Shown here piece by piece: positions 44,500 through 57,765 of a stretch of DNA of 64,000 nucleotides. The position numbers and the translations under genes were made by a program. The stretch covers positions 16,375,352 to 16,439,351 of the forward strand of contig OX328104.1 of assembly GCA_946811185.2 (NCBI GenBank), read 5' to 3'. Source of the DNA: Hippopus hippopus (lineage: Eukaryota > Mollusca > Bivalvia > Cardiida > Cardiidae). The notes below the pieces were generated by a model. It had not been told where the DNA came from. It worked only from the letters and a program-made list of their open reading frames with translations, and searched no databases. How positions within the stretch are numbered: position 1 is the stretch's first letter; the number at the start of each line of letters is the position of its first letter.

Positions 44500-47400
44500 A
44501 ACGGCTAAGTCAAAAGAAAAATTTACAAGTTGCCTATTGAGCTGAACTTCCACTAGTACAGAAGTTAGACTTTTTCATAAATGAAATCTACTCTTAGTGA
44601 GGAATACAGTAAGAGCTACACGTCACTGTGCTCATTGTAAATACTAGGTAGTTAAACCCAAGACTTAACTGCATGTTATTTGCAATCTGATCTATATCTA
44701 CACATTCAGCATATTCTTCATGCACCAAGGGTTAAGATTAACGTCAAACTGAAACATTGATGACAAGTGCCACTTTTTGGATGTGCTGTGCATAAGTTAT
44801 TGAACAAGGTTAGATATTCAAGTAAAAGTATTGTCTTTTTATTAGTATTTCATATAGATCTATTTATATCTTTGTTTTCCAGTATAAAACATTTGTGTCT
44901 CTTTCAGAATCTTTCAGAGGGGAAAAACTATAGCAACAATATTAATCCATTGTGTAATGTAGCGCTGATCAGAACTCTTCAAATATGTCCCATTTTCAGT
45001 CGTTATCATAATTCAAACTTGTCTACAGCCTCTGCGTGATCTCACGTCAGCTGTACACCTTCGAAAAGCACATATTTAAAACTTTTTCTTAAATTCAAAC
45101 GTTCAAAACACAAAATAAATAAACACTACCGCACCCCTCCAACGTTAACAGTCGTTTGTTTGGGAGCCGAAATAGCAGACAACAAGGCTGCACGTCGGGT
45201 AAAATAAATGCGATGACCTGGTTGGTCAAATATCGATTTCCACGGATCCATGTATTCGATAGCCCGCAGCGATAAAAGATAAGAGAAACGTAACATTATG
45301 TAACAGTAGCCTGCTTAAAATTTACAATCCTTGCCTAGACTGTATATATGCTATGTTATTTGTATATCTCCCTTGGCGTTTTATTTTTCGGATTTCAATC
45401 TTAACCCTTTGTCTGCTACAGAACAGTGTAGCCCTTGAAGATCAGTATCAGACTGCACATAATGCGCACCCTTATTAGACTGGACAGAATATTCGATTTA
45501 CACCGCCAGATACAGCGAGATTTTTATTGAGAAAAGAACATTGAAATTGTTATATTTCAGCTTTGTTTGTCGGTTTGTAATTAATTTATCCTCAGTTTAA
45601 GGGTTAAGTTTGGATTCTCTGAAACATTAACTGATCCCTGCTGTTCGGTCCTTAAACTGCTTTGTCCGACTAAGTGCACTTTTTGCTGACAATGTAGACC
45701 AGAACTTAACAAATTACAAAAAAGTAGTCTGATCTTGAAATCTAATCCGTCCAAATGCACTTTTGCTGACACTGTAGATTTATAACAAGCTGCTCAAAAT
45801 AAGCTGTTTGATCTTGGACCTAATCGATTCTATACGTCGAAAATTCTTTTGGTTAAAAAAATCCTTGATATTGCAATATCAACAGGTTGCTGAATTCAGC
45901 AGAAAATTCGGCGTTTTGAGAGCTCCGCTTTAACACGAAAGTTATCCTGCACTCCCGAGTCTATCGGACCTGAAAGAAAAAGCTTTAGAAAACTTTGTTG
46001 GAAAGGGAGAAAATTCTGGTAACCAGCATTTTCTCATGTTCCCACAATGTTTTCTACCTTTTCAAAGACAGACATTATCATTTGAGTTGCATTTAATTTG
46101 TTGTCTTCAAATACTTTTAATTTGGTTGAGTCCAAAATTTCGTCATTTGGTAACGGGTTTAACTACTGACCGGAAAATTTGCTGTATGTAGTTACATACC
46201 AATCCTATGATTTTACGACCCTGAGAAAGAAAGCTTTCGAAAACACACCGAAAGGAGAAAATACTTGTGATGTGCAATTTCTCATTTTCCCCAGGGATCG
46301 TATATAACATGTTATCTACGATCCCTGTTTTCCCACAATGTTTTCTATCCTTTCAAAAAGCAAGTTTCATTATGTGCCGCATTTGTCGTCTGCAAGTGCT
46401 TTCAACTTAAAAAAATCCTAGTATTTTGTCGTTTAGTAAATAGCTATTGGTTATATCTTGATTGGGTAATTGTCTTTTGTGTGTGTGGTTTGATGGTTTT
46501 GATTTGTATAATTTCCATTTCCTACGATTAAAAAAAAAAAAAAGTTGGGAAGGCGGAGAAATAAAACTCATTTATAGCGCATAAAATAATTTCAACTGCT
46601 ACTCAGAACCATTTGAGTAGATGTACATGGTTTTATGCACATGAAAAGTTACAAATTCAGCATATGAGAAAGCATCCATTTAAAGTTGGTTTTGATCGAA
46701 CAAAAAGGAGAAAATTGTCTGTTCCGAATACTCCATGGACTGTGTGACGCCGATTTTTATTTGGTAACGCTTTTGCTTAATGAGCGATGTCGCCTATTCT
46801 CACAATGTCTACTACTATCAATAGTTCTATTAAAATGTTTCCATTTTGAGCGAGTCTAAAAGCTGCATACTTCGTTTTTAGGAACAACTTAGGTCTATCT
46901 ATGCACTAAACTATATCTTTATACATAAAAGTGGGTCCAAGCTAGTATTATCACACAAGTTTAAAAACACTGCCCATGCATTATATATGCTTAATATTCC
47001 TTTCATTGCATCCGAAATGGCAAGAAAAAAAAAATGTGCTCGAGACGCAACAGAAAGTTATAAAAAAGTTCATGTTCAAAGCATCATAACAGATCAGCAC
47101 TTGTGAACTGATCCGAAGTGACACTCTAGCGCCGTCTACAGGCATGATAAAGTCAAAAAAGTATTTCTTCCTCCAAAAAAGTTATGTAGGACGCAGACAG
47201 TGTCATTTCGACTAATCATCCGTAGATTTCACCAGCAAGCTGTGTTAAAACCGGTTTCAAACCAAGATAGATCATTCGTAATACTAGGTTGTTTAAACAC
47301 AATCTCTTGAAACTAATAAATAATGATTATGCTGCAGCTAACTTTTTAAGTCACTGGTAAAGGAGAAGTAGCTTGTATTATTCCATCTTCCGTCTACATA

Positions 47401-47664
47401 CATAATCTATTATTCACTCTTTAGCGGTTATACTTTTTGCAGGTTGCGTCGTTTTAAATATGGAAGAATAAAAAATTAGCCCCTCACTGTTTAGGCTAAT
47501 TCTTCCGATGAACAATTAAAATATTAAAGTTGTTAAAAGGGGAACATTTGAAAGAAGGGGGAAACTGTTTGATTGATGTAAAAAAAAGAGTTGTTTGGAA
47601 AAGTTGGAGATCAACTGCATAGTCGTCAGAAGTATTTTGTACAATAACAGGTTAAATTTGTTGT

Positions 47665-47876
47665 TTAACCCTTTACCAAACGACAAAATTTTAGACTTGT
47701 CCAAATTTAGATTATTTTCGTTACTAAAATGACGAAATGTGTCTCTTTTTGATCAAAAACATTGCGAGAAAAGGATTAAATGCAGGTTACCAGCATTTTC
47801 ACCTTTTCTTACAATGTTTTCAAAAACCCTCTACCTCAGGATCGTAAAATATCGGGACTTTGTGGTAAAGGGTTAA
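47665..47876. mobile_element. TTAA-family hairpin element (best termini)
   Basis: TTAA-CCCTTTACC at 47665-47677 and GGTAAAGGG-TTAA at 47864-47876; 204 bp between the TTAAs. The centre is GTTACCAGCATTTTCACC opposite a matching left arm. It lies inside 4-kb repeat copy A; homologous insertions are present in copies B (~52465) and C (~60140), so it predates their duplication. Confidence 0.85.
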
Positions 47877-49099
47877 ATATTACCTATTCCCACAGAGCAA
47901 TTTCAAAACGATGCCATTTCTCCGGGATATTTCATGAGTCTACAGGGGCTTACACGTAAATGATAATTATGCAGCAGCTAAATCTTTAAAGGAAAATTGG
48001 CTTATTTTACTCCTTTTTCGCGCTATATTCATAGTCTGTGTCAATTCTAATCTACTAGATCTAGTATTGTCTTTCGTGTTTTTTACGGTTAATACTCTTT
48101 GCAGGAGAAACTGATTGAGTGATGTAGAAAATATTGTTTGAAAAGTAGAAGGTAACTTGTTAATGCGCCTGTTTCCATATTTTATCCTAAACAATCAACC
48201 GCAGTGTCGTTAGATGGCGTATTTGTACAGTAACAGGTGAAGTTTTTTATTTAAATCTTTACCAAAAGACAAATTTTCAGACTAGTTCAAATTGAAGTCA
48301 TTTTCTTAAGACAAATAAAACATGACTAAAACGACGGAATTTATCTTTTAAAGAGTTAAAAACGTTGCAAGAAAAGGAGAAAATGTTGGTAACCAGCGTT
48401 TAAACCTTTTTCTTCAATGTTGTCAAAGGCTTTCTATATGATGTGACAGATCAAAAACCGGTTTGAAAATAGCAAGGAAACATGAATTTGTAAGCTGTCG
48501 CCAGAAAATACTTTTGATACGGCATTAATATCTAAAAATTGAAGAATGGAAAAAAAATTAGCAAACCTACATTTTCTTATCTCAAATCTTAATTTTAATG
48601 ATTGTTAATCCATGGAAATAATCTCATAAATATCAAATTCTGGTCTTATATTAGATCTATAAGATACATAATAAAATATCTTAGGGATACTGTCATGATC
48701 AAACAACCCGGGTATAAATTCCAGTTCATAATCATGTGGATACATGTATATCATAAACATAGCAGGGGGTCCGTTTGTCAATATAACATTACGTTAATAC
48801 AGTAAAGATACCCGGGCGGCTTATCTAACAGTAAGACTCGGCCAACATCGGAAAACCCCGGCATAACCCGAATATTCACGGAAAAAGAAAAAAATAGGAT
48901 AGTGGCATTAAAAAACTGTAAAAAGGACCAAAAGTTTAATTTTTTAAATGACTCAAACTTATACCATTTGAAAGAGAAATGAATAAGCTTAATGACTTCA
49001 CTTGAGATAACTTTGACTTTTCAACACAAAGAAAGAAAATTCAACAAATATTTCAGTTTTTAACTTTGGAAAATGTATTTTTCCTCTTTATTCTATATA

Positions 49100-50148
49100 G
49101 AATTTTGGTAAAAATGTCAGAGGTAAAAATGCCAGATACTAAAATGCCTGAGGTAAAAATACCAGAGGTAAAAATGTCAGAGGGGCAATAATGTCATAGG
49201 TAAAAATGCCAGATGTATTAACAAAAGTACATGTATAATATATGGAAAAAAAGCAGTAGCCATTCAGGTTATCTCAGTTGGTCAAGGTGTAGCAGGTTCG
49301 AAACATGGTCGGAACACACTTATTTCTGGCCTCTGAATCATCTGAGAAAGCAGTCAGTCAAAAACAAGATTGGTTTACGGACAAATAGAAGAAATGTGTG
49401 AACTAAGATCGCATACTATTATCTAGGATACTTTTTCACAGATTTTTTTTTCAGGATTGCACTGTTTTCAAAAGAAAAATATATTTAGGAGAACTTCTTT
49501 GAAATACCCATTTATCGTAATTCACGAACAATATCGCACTCACTGATAACTCATTGATTTTATTCAATTTTTACTGGAAAACATATGATCAAACATCAAT
49601 GGAAAAGCAATGACGTGAATGTAAATGTTATCGTATCTAGCATCTACCACTTATTTTGAAATCATCACACATTGTGACAAAAGAAAAAATCATCCTTTTG
49701 CTCCAGTTCATTTACATGTTTATAATTAACACAAGAGTCTTTTTGTGTACAGCAGCAGATGAAATTTGTAGAACACTGTAAACAAGAAATTGCCAATAAT
49801 GTGCTCATAATGAGCAATTTCTCCTTTTGTTCCAATGTTTCCTCATTGATTTTACAACAGTTTAAACAAGTTATCTGTTATCAATTGAAGATGCTATGGT
49901 GTGATGCACATATATCTGGTGAGAAGTCAGAGGCAAATGCTTTTTGCTAAAATAGGTGTGTTTCAACATGGTATCAAATCTGCAACTGAGCTAGCTTTTT
50001 CCCAACATATTTAAAGTAGTTAATACATCTGGCATTTTTACCTATGACATTATTACCTCTGGCATATTTACCACTTTGGCTCTGACATTTTTACCTCTGG
50101 TATTTTTACCTCTGACATTTTTACCTCTGACATTTTTACCGCACACCC
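49100..50148. mobile_element. 1.05-kb foldback element with TATATA target duplication
   Basis: The ends are made of 15-bp tandem units: GGTAAAAATGTCAGA variants x7 on the left (49107-49220), inverted x8 on the right (50021-50142). It is flanked by TATATA (49094-49099 and 50149-50154). Sister copy C has a single TATATA at 61428-61433, i.e. the empty site. The interior has a possible tRNA-like stretch (49269-49310) and no convincing gene. Confidence 0.8.
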
Positions 50149-50395
50149 TATATAAACCATACCTACAATTTTAAAGTTAAAAAAGGACCAAAAGTTTCTT
50201 TTACGAGATTTTTAAAACTAAGTTCATTTGAAAGAGAATAAATTGAATTTTCTGACGTCACTGGATATAATTTTCAATTCTGAAAATTGATGAAGTTATA
50301 AGCGTTTATTTACAAAGGCCATTCATAATTCTATATAAAAAAATAAAGGTAAGATTGGCCGATATCGATTTTTCCATGTCCGCGAATGTTGGCTA

Positions 50396-53300
50396 TGAAA
50401 AGCAGTATGATCTTGAAATATAATCCGTTCAAATGCACTTTTGCTGACATTGTAGATTTATAACAAGCTGCATGAAATAAGCCGTCTGAACTTGGACCTC
50501 ATCGATTCTGTACGAAATTCTTTTGGTTATAAAAAGCCTTGATATTGCAATATTAAGAGGTTGCTGAATTCAGCAGAAAATTCGGCATTTTGGGAGTTCC
50601 GGTTTAACACTAAAGTTATCATACGTTCACGAGTCAAACGGACCTGAAAGAAAAGGCTTTAGAAAACTTTGTGGGAACGGGAGAAAATCCTGGTAACCAG
50701 CATTTTCTCCTGTTCCCACAATGTTTTATACTTTTTCAAAGACAGACATTATAATTTGAGTTGCATTCAATTGGTTGTCTGTCAATGCTTTTAATTTGGT
50801 TGTGTCCAAAATTTCGTCATTGGTAACAGGTTTAACTACTGACGGGAAAATTTACTTTATGTGGCAGTTACATACCAATCCTATGGTTTTACGACCCTGA
50901 GAACGAAAGCTTTCGAAAACATACGGAAAGGAGAAAATGCTTGTGATCGGCAATTTCTCATTTTTCCACAACGTTTTCTACCCTTTTAAATGCAAGTTTC
51001 ATTATGTCCCACATTTGTCGTCTGCAAATGCTTTCAACTTGAAAAAACCTAGAATTTTGTCGTTTAGTAAATAGCTAATGGTTATATCATGATGGGGTAA
51101 TTAAGTCAGAATTTAAAAATTGTATTTTGTGTTTGTGATTTGGTTGTTTTGATCTGTATAATTTCCAATTTCTACGATTTAGGGAAAAAAAAGTGGGGAA
51201 GAAGGAGAAATAAAACCATCTATAGCACATATATTAATTTCGAATACTGCTCAGAACCTTTAGAGTAAATGTACATAGTTTTATGCACACGAAAAGTTAC
51301 AGATTCAGCATATGAGAAAGCATCCATTTAAAGTTGGTTTTGATTGAACAATAAGGAGAAAATGATTTGTTCCGAATACTCCAGTGCTTAATGAGCGATA
51401 TCGCCTTTTCTCATAATGTCTACTACTATCAATAGTTCTATCAAGATATTTTCGATTTTAACAAGTTTTAAAGCTGTATACTTCGTTGTAGGAACAACTA
51501 AGGTCTATCTATGCATTAAACTATATTTTTATACATAAAAGTGAGTCCAAGCTATCATTATCACACAAGTTAAACACTGCCGACGCATGATATATGCTTA
51601 ATATTTCTTTCATTGCCTCCGACATGAAAAAAATGTGCTCGAGACTCAACAGAAAGTTATGCTGGTTTTATTGTTCATGTTGAAAGCATCACACCCCATC
51701 AGCACAAACTAATCCGAGGCGACACTCCAGCGCCGTCTCACAGGCATGGTAAAGATAAACAAGTAAGTATTTCTTCCTTCAAAAAAGTTATGTATGACGC
51801 AGACAGTGTCATTTCGACTAATTATCCGTAGATTTCACTAGCAGACTGTGTTCAACCGGTTTCAAACCAAGATAGACATTTTGCAAAGTTTTTTCTCTTT
51901 TATACTGTTCTTAACACGTTTCTTCCAATTCTAAACCTCAGCACTAGCCATAATGTGTTACACTGAGCTTTTTTTTTTTTTTGTGACTATCTTTGAAATA
52001 CAGAATTTACTAGAACGGTTTTAGCCTGGTCATTATGTATTATAAAATATTCATCATCCGTAATGCTAGGTTGTTTAAACACAATCTCTTGAAAGTAACT
52101 TATAAATGATAATTATGCTGCAGCTAACTTTTTAAGTCACTGGTAAAGGAGAAGTAGCTTGTATTATTCCCTTTTCCGCCAACATGCATAGTTTATGTCA
52201 ATTTTAATCTACTATTCACTCTTTGCGGTCTTGCTTTTTGCAGGTTGCCTCGACTTTAATATGGAAGAATCAACAATTAGCTCCTCACTGTTTAGGCGAA
52301 TTCTTACCAATGAACAATTAAAATATTAAAGTTGTTAAAGGGGAAACATTTGACAGGAGGGAGAAACTGTTTGATTGATGTAAAAACAAGTTGTTTGGAA
52401 AAGTTCGAGATCAACTGCATGGTCGTCAGAAGTCGTATTTTGTACAACCATGGGTTAAATTTATTTAACTCTTCACTAAACGACATGTTAGATTTGTCCA
52501 AATTTAGATTATTTTCGTGACTCAAACGATGAAATTTGTCTCTAACAGGATCAAAAACAGTGCGAGAAAAGGAGTAAATGCAGGTTACCAGCATTTTCAC
52601 CTTTTCTCACAATGTTTTCAAAAGCCTTCTACCTCAGGATCGTTAACTCTCGGGACTTTGCGGTAAAGGGTTAAGTATTACTTTTCCCCACAGAGCAATT
52701 TCAAAACGATGCCATTTCTCCGGGATATTTCATGTATCTACTGGGACTTACCTGTAAATGATAATATTATGCAGCAGCTAAATCTTTAAGTCACTGATAA
52801 AGGAGAATTCGCTTGTTTTACTCCTTTTTCCCACTATATTCATAGTCTGTGTCAGTTTTAATCTATTAGATCTAGTATTGTCATTCTTTTTACGGTTAAT
52901 ACTCTTTGCAGGAGAAACTGACTGAGTGATGTAGACAATACTTTTTGAAAAGTAGGAGATAACTGGTAAAAAAATATTGCGCCCGTTTCCACAATTTTAT
53001 CCTAAACAATCAACCGCAGGGTAGTAAGATGTCGTATTTTTACAGTAACAGGTTAAATTTATTTAAATCTTTAACAAGAGACAAATTTTCAGACTTGTTC
53101 AAATTGAAGTCATTTTCTTAATACAAATAAAACATTAATCAAACGATGGAATTTGTCCTTTAAAGAGTTAAAAACATCGCGAGATAATAAGAAAATGTTA
53201 GTAACCGGTGTTTGAACCTTTTTCTTCAATCCTTTCAAAGGCTTTCTATATGATGTGACAGGTCAAGAACCGGTTTGAAAATGGCAAAGAAACATGAATT

Positions 53301-53732
53301 TGTGAGCTGTCACCAGAAATACTTTTGATACAGCATTAATATCTAAAAGCTGAAGAGTGCAAAAAGTAGCAAACGTACATTTTCTTATTTCAAATCTTAA
53401 TCTTAATGATTGTAAATCCATTGAAATAATCTCACAGATAGGCCTATCAAATTCTGGTCCTATTTTAGATCTATAAGATACATTTTTATTCCATATAAAC
53501 CATACCAATAATTTCAAAATTAAAAAAGGACCAAAAGTTTCTTTTTAAAACTAAGTTCATTTAAAAGAGAATAAATTGCATTTTCTTACCTAACTTGAGA
53601 TAATCATCAATTCTGAAAATTGATGAATTTATAAGCGTTTATTTACTAAGGCCCTTCATAGTTCTATATATAAAAAAAATACTGGTAAGATTAGCCGATA
53701 TCGATTTTGATGTCCGCGAAAGTTGGCTATGA
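50396..53732. mobile_element. ~4-kb repeat, copy B (5' part missing)
   Basis: Starts at AAGCAGTATGATCTTGAAAT directly after the end of copy A and runs to TCCGCGAAAGTTGGCTATG. It matches copy C from 58361 on. Lacks the terminal ~590 bp and has an internal deletion near 53475. Confidence 0.7.
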
Positions 53733-53805
53733 CTCCAGGTAAGCATGGATAGGAGCACTGGCCACCGCAATATAACTGAAGTTATGTTGAAAACGGCGTT
53801 AAACA
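53733..53805 (+). mobile_element. SINE tail, 5' truncated, ending in (TC)n
   Basis: It matches the tail of the 7.15-kb SINE (CATGG...CACTGGCCACCGCAATATAA, then ACGGCGTTAAACACC) and runs into a TC microsatellite. Its left end abuts the 3' terminus of the 4-kb repeat copy B. Confidence 0.7.
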
Positions 53806-53960
53806 CCATCTCTCTCTCCTCTTCTCTTCTCTTCTCTCTCCTCTTCCTCTTTTCTCTCTCTCTCTCCTCTCTTCTCTCGGTCAGCGTGGGAAGGGGCGGG
53901 GGGGTGGGGTTTGGGAAAGGGAATTGAAGGGTGGGTTGGGAAGGGGCGGGGCCATTGGTC
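53806..53960. repeat. (TCTC)n microsatellite and G-rich block with G-quadruplex potential
   Basis: TC-rich at 53806-53878, then at 53889-53957 at least eight runs of 3-7 G (GGGAAGGGGCGGGGGGGTGG...). Confidence 0.85.
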
Positions 53961-53999
53961 AAAAAAAGGAAAGGAGCACACACTTTAATTATGTGATGA

Positions 54000-55240
54000 C
54001 TTGCTGAGTAAAATGGATCACGGAGATGAATGATCATTAATTTTTAACCTCCTTCTGCCAAAACATGGCTCAAAAATTTGTTCTTAACATTGTAAAAATA
54101 AAAAGAGGACACAGCTCGCAACAATCAGTATCTTCCTTTCCACATTACATTTTTAGGGGCCTGAGCAGGCATGAAAAATCTTGATGCACTCTGAATGAAG
54201 ACTTCTATTTAACAAAATTATAGACATGTCATATTGAAAGCATCTGAAACGGATGACCATGAGTTAGTTCCTTTGTTTGGCTTATGCAACAGGTGCCTGT
54301 TGCTTCTGAAAGAGTTGTCTGCCTGCTGTATTCAATTATGACATTATTCTCTTTGGATTTAACATTGTCAATTGATCATCTTAAAATATTCGAAGTATCA
54401 AGGTTTTTCGAAAAACAAGTTCACAACATTAGCCTTCTGTCAATCTGTTCTCTCAAATTTTGCAAATTGTCGGTATTTTTTGCATGTATCGATTGGGAAC
54501 GCTAGCTGGTTTGCCAAAGATTGCATATCACCCTTTAAAGTAGACCTTAATTCACTTTTCACCGTTTTTCAACAATTTTTTCGATCGTCTTTTTAGGCGC
54601 CATTTTTCTTTGCATGAGCAATTGGGGGTATATACATGTATATATGGTGTTGCCATATTGAAAACAGAGAGGAATCGACCATGTTTGAAGCTCCACAGAT
54701 CGCTTAATGGCAAACCTTTGGCTTATCCGTCTCTTGGTTTCATAAGTACGTCCATAGTCATTCAAAAAATACATTAAAAACAATATGTCAAGTGATTGCG
54801 TTTTTCGCTAAATCCCAACAAACACAGGCACCCTAGAATTTGTCCTCTGAGAAAAAAAAAACTGTTCACGGCCATGACCCAAATGTTTTGTTCCTCCAGT
54901 GACGCAAATAAGGACATTGCGTCCTTGCATTTTCTACTGTTTCAGTCAATCACGATAAAGCACAAAAAGCGCAAAGTTCTGTTACGCATTTGCGTATTGC
55001 GCATTATGGGCGCCACACCTTTGTGTGTTCTATTATTTCAGTCAAAAATGGTAAAAAAGCAAATGGTGCAATGTCAAAGTTCTTTTCTGCACTTGCGTGT
55101 AGTGAGTTAGGGTTATATGCCCTTGTGTGCTCTACCAATTCAGTCAATCATGCTTTTTAAATGGTCCATTCTAAAAAATTGTCAAATGGATATGTAAGTT
55201 GTTGCTTTGATATGACTTAAATAATAATAAAAGTGGCATA
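54000..55240. other. Mostly unassigned; short tandem at 54880-55160
   Basis: A ~105-110-bp unit (CTATT or CTACTG then TTTCAGTCAA, GCGCAAAGTTCT, TTGCGTAT) repeats about 2.5 times. The minus-strand frame MAPKKTIEKIVEKR near 54600 is short and not accepted as a gene. Confidence 0.45.
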
Positions 55241-55249
55241 AAACACTTA

Positions 55250-55478
55250 TCAACTCTTTACCAAACAGAAATTTTTAGAACGGTCCACATTGAAAGATTT
55301 TGCAGACGTTACATTAAACATGACTCAAAATCGGAATATGTCTTTGGAAGGCAGGAAAACTGTGTTGGGAAACCCAGAAATGTTGGTTACCAGCATTTTC
55401 TCCTTTTCCCACCTTTTTTTTTTCAAATGTCTTTTTCCTTTAGATCGTTCAAACTCAGGATTCTGTGGTAAAGGTTAA
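55250..55478. mobile_element. TTAA-family hairpin element (worn ends)
   Basis: Left end CAACTCTTTACCAAACAG, centre TGTTGGTTACCAGCATTTTC, right end CTGTGGTAAAGGTTAATAAG. The left TTAA is mutated. Confidence 0.7.
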
Positions 55479-55716
55479 TAAGTGTTTTCTGTGGACGGCG
55501 TAGATTAAGACAAGACAGCACAGAACTTGTAGTCTAAACTTGGATAGAAAGCGTCTGCAGGTTTATTCCAGCATAAATCTTTTCATCCAGTTGCATTTTT
55601 CCAGAGCTAGATAAATTAAATGCAGCACACTTGGAAAACAAGAAACATACGTGTAAAAGTAATTTTCTTTTGTTCCTCTTTTACTTTGTTTCTAACTGGT
55701 AATGAGCTTAGGCATA

Positions 55717-55950
55717 TTAACCCTTTTCACCTAGTCCCAAGTCTTAACAACCCTGAAGAAGAGTCTATTCGAAAATCTGGTAAAAACGAAGAAAATGCTG
55801 GTAACCAGCATTTCCTCCTTTTCCTATGTTTACCACCCCCTTTTTTTTTTTTTTTTATTTTTGAGGCACAGACTCTTTTTTTTCGTCTGCAAATGCTTTC
55901 AGTTTGAACAATGATTTTATCGTAACACTTTGTCGTTTGGTAAAAAGTGA
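55717..55950. mobile_element. TTAA-family hairpin element
   Basis: TTAA-CCCTTTTCACC at 55717, centre AATGCTGGTAACCAGCATTT near 55795-55814, right end TTTGTCGTTTGGTAAAAAGT. A poly-T run (55842-55857) is inserted in the right arm. Confidence 0.7.
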
Positions 55951-56224
55951 AAGAGACGTGTTAATTCTTTATAAAACGGTAACATTTAGGATTCGACCAA
56001 ATTGAAAGCATGTGCAGACGGCAACATGAATGTAGCTCATAGGATGATTTCTGTCTTTGATAGGATGGAAAACACTGTTGGAAAAGGACAAAATGCTGGT
56101 TAATACCGTTTTATACATGATGTCTGTAACAACGAGGCAACCAATGCACCTATACTGTAGATTCTCTTCTCTAATATTTTGCATAAGATCCTTTCAAAGT
56201 CACTGGACCTTGTCTGAGATTAGA

Positions 56225-56362
56225 GACTAGTGAAGAGGGGGAGAGAGAGACGGACAGAGAGTCAGACAGACAGACGGACAAACAGACAGACAGATAGACG
56301 GACTGACGGACGGACCGACGGACGGACAGACATACAGACAGACAGACAAAGAAAAAGAGAGC
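56225..56362. repeat. (GACA/GACG)n microsatellite
   Basis: Runs of CAGACAGACAGA and GACGGACGGACC. Confidence 0.95.
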
Positions 56363-56929
56363 TTCTAAGAGGCAAACTACTGATAATATTTAAAGACAAA
56401 ATGATAAGATAGCGGAGCGGATAAAAGAATGGATAAATGGATGATTGGTTTGAAGAAATAGATACTAGGAGAAGGTTTTGTATATTCGATATCAGTTAAG
56501 TATAACGTCCATTCCTTTGTCTTGATAGTTTAAACTGTTAGTACCCCCGGGCTACGTTTATCAACATACCAATGCAGGTTTTCAGGGCTGAGCGTTTTGA
56601 TTCTATATATAGATGAGGTGATAGAATACTTTTATATTTTATTTTTGAAATGGAATTTATGTTTATTTTTGTTCAGAGACAGACAAGTTTACGTATGTAA
56701 GTCTACCTAACTGGCAATTCAGTTCAATCAATTCGCTACAACAAATAAAGCCAGCCTTGAGTGAAGCGAGAAATTCATTATATCTAAGACACTGCTGGCA
56801 TATCAGGAACCTCTGTCTACTTTTCAAAACGAACGGTCCGTAGGGTTGTTTTGTAAATTGTGAATAAAAATGTTGGAATTGTAACATGCATGCAACGCTT
56901 ACAATTGGCAGAAAATTGAGCTCCACAAA

Positions 56930-57128
56930 ATGTGTTTGCTCCTTTCCTCTTTGACAAAAGGGCCCCGCCCCTCCCAGCCCCATCTCCTCCCAGCCCCATC
57001 CCGAGAGACAGAGAGAGAGGGGAGGGTGGAGAGAGAGGGGTGGAGAGAGGGGTGGAGAGGGGTGGAGAGGGGGGGAGAGAGAGGGGTGAAGAGAGAGAGA
57101 GAGGGTTGGAGAGGGAGAGAGAGAGTGT
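56930..57128. repeat. (GGAGAGAGAG)n with GC-rich flank, inverted partner of 53806-53985
   Basis: GGGCCCCGCCCCTCCCAGCC and the CTCCTTTCCTCTTTGACAAA flank are the reverse complement of GGGAAGGGGCGGGGCC and the AAAAAAGGAAAGGAGCACAC side at 53.94-53.98 kb. Confidence 0.8.
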
Positions 57129-57765
57129 TTTCCTTGGTCGGTCATCGAACGCTTACAGCGCGTTTGTGCATCGTCTGTATATCATGAAATATACCCAAAG
57201 TTTCATTAACAGCATTTCTATAAATAGCTTATTGGCGACTCCCTCTAAAATGTATATAATAAGACAATGTGTGCAATAAAATCGAAAAAAAGAAAAATGA
57301 CTCCTGTCACATTTCAGAGATAACATTTAACAGAAAATGGAAAAATAAACCTAATTAACGATGCAGATGGGTTCACAAATGATTTTTCTTTTGTGCCCTG
57401 ACCCTTGAAAGTTCCAAACGGCTCTTGCCATCAAGCAATAGCCAAAACAATCCACATTTCCCGGATCGCAATGCGCTGATGTCACAAAATTCATTATGAC
57501 GCAGCGAATTATAACTCACGTGAATTTGCTATCAAAAGACGCGCCAAAGTTTTTTGACCAATGAATGGTAAAAACGCATCTAAAAATATGCGAAATTGGA
57601 ACCGAAAACCGTGATTCTGGGTTAGATGAAAAGATAAATTATATCAGACGAAATGTTAATTTTTATAATTTCATCAATACACTAACAAAAATGAAATCGA
57701 TCTGGAAAAAAAAATGTTTAATTATTATTCGCTGCAGGATTATAAATCGTATGACGTCAGCGCAT

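Larger units (their letters stand above)
45246..50395. mobile_element. ~4-kb repeat, copy A (with 1.05-kb insertion)
   Basis: Starts near TTCGATAGCCCGCAGCGATA, lacking the first ~140 bp, and ends TCCGCGAATGTTGGCTATG at 50395. It contains four or more hairpin elements at places shared with copies B and C, plus the unique insertion at 49100-50148. Confidence 0.7.

Noticed and set aside
49269..49310. tRNA-like head inside the foldback element.
   Set aside because: The interval between the A-like and B-like boxes is too short for a normal pol III promoter; kept only as a remark.
54559..54783. Minus-strand frame containing MAPKKTIEKIVEKR.
   Set aside because: The good-looking start gives only 14 codons before a stop; no similarity seen.
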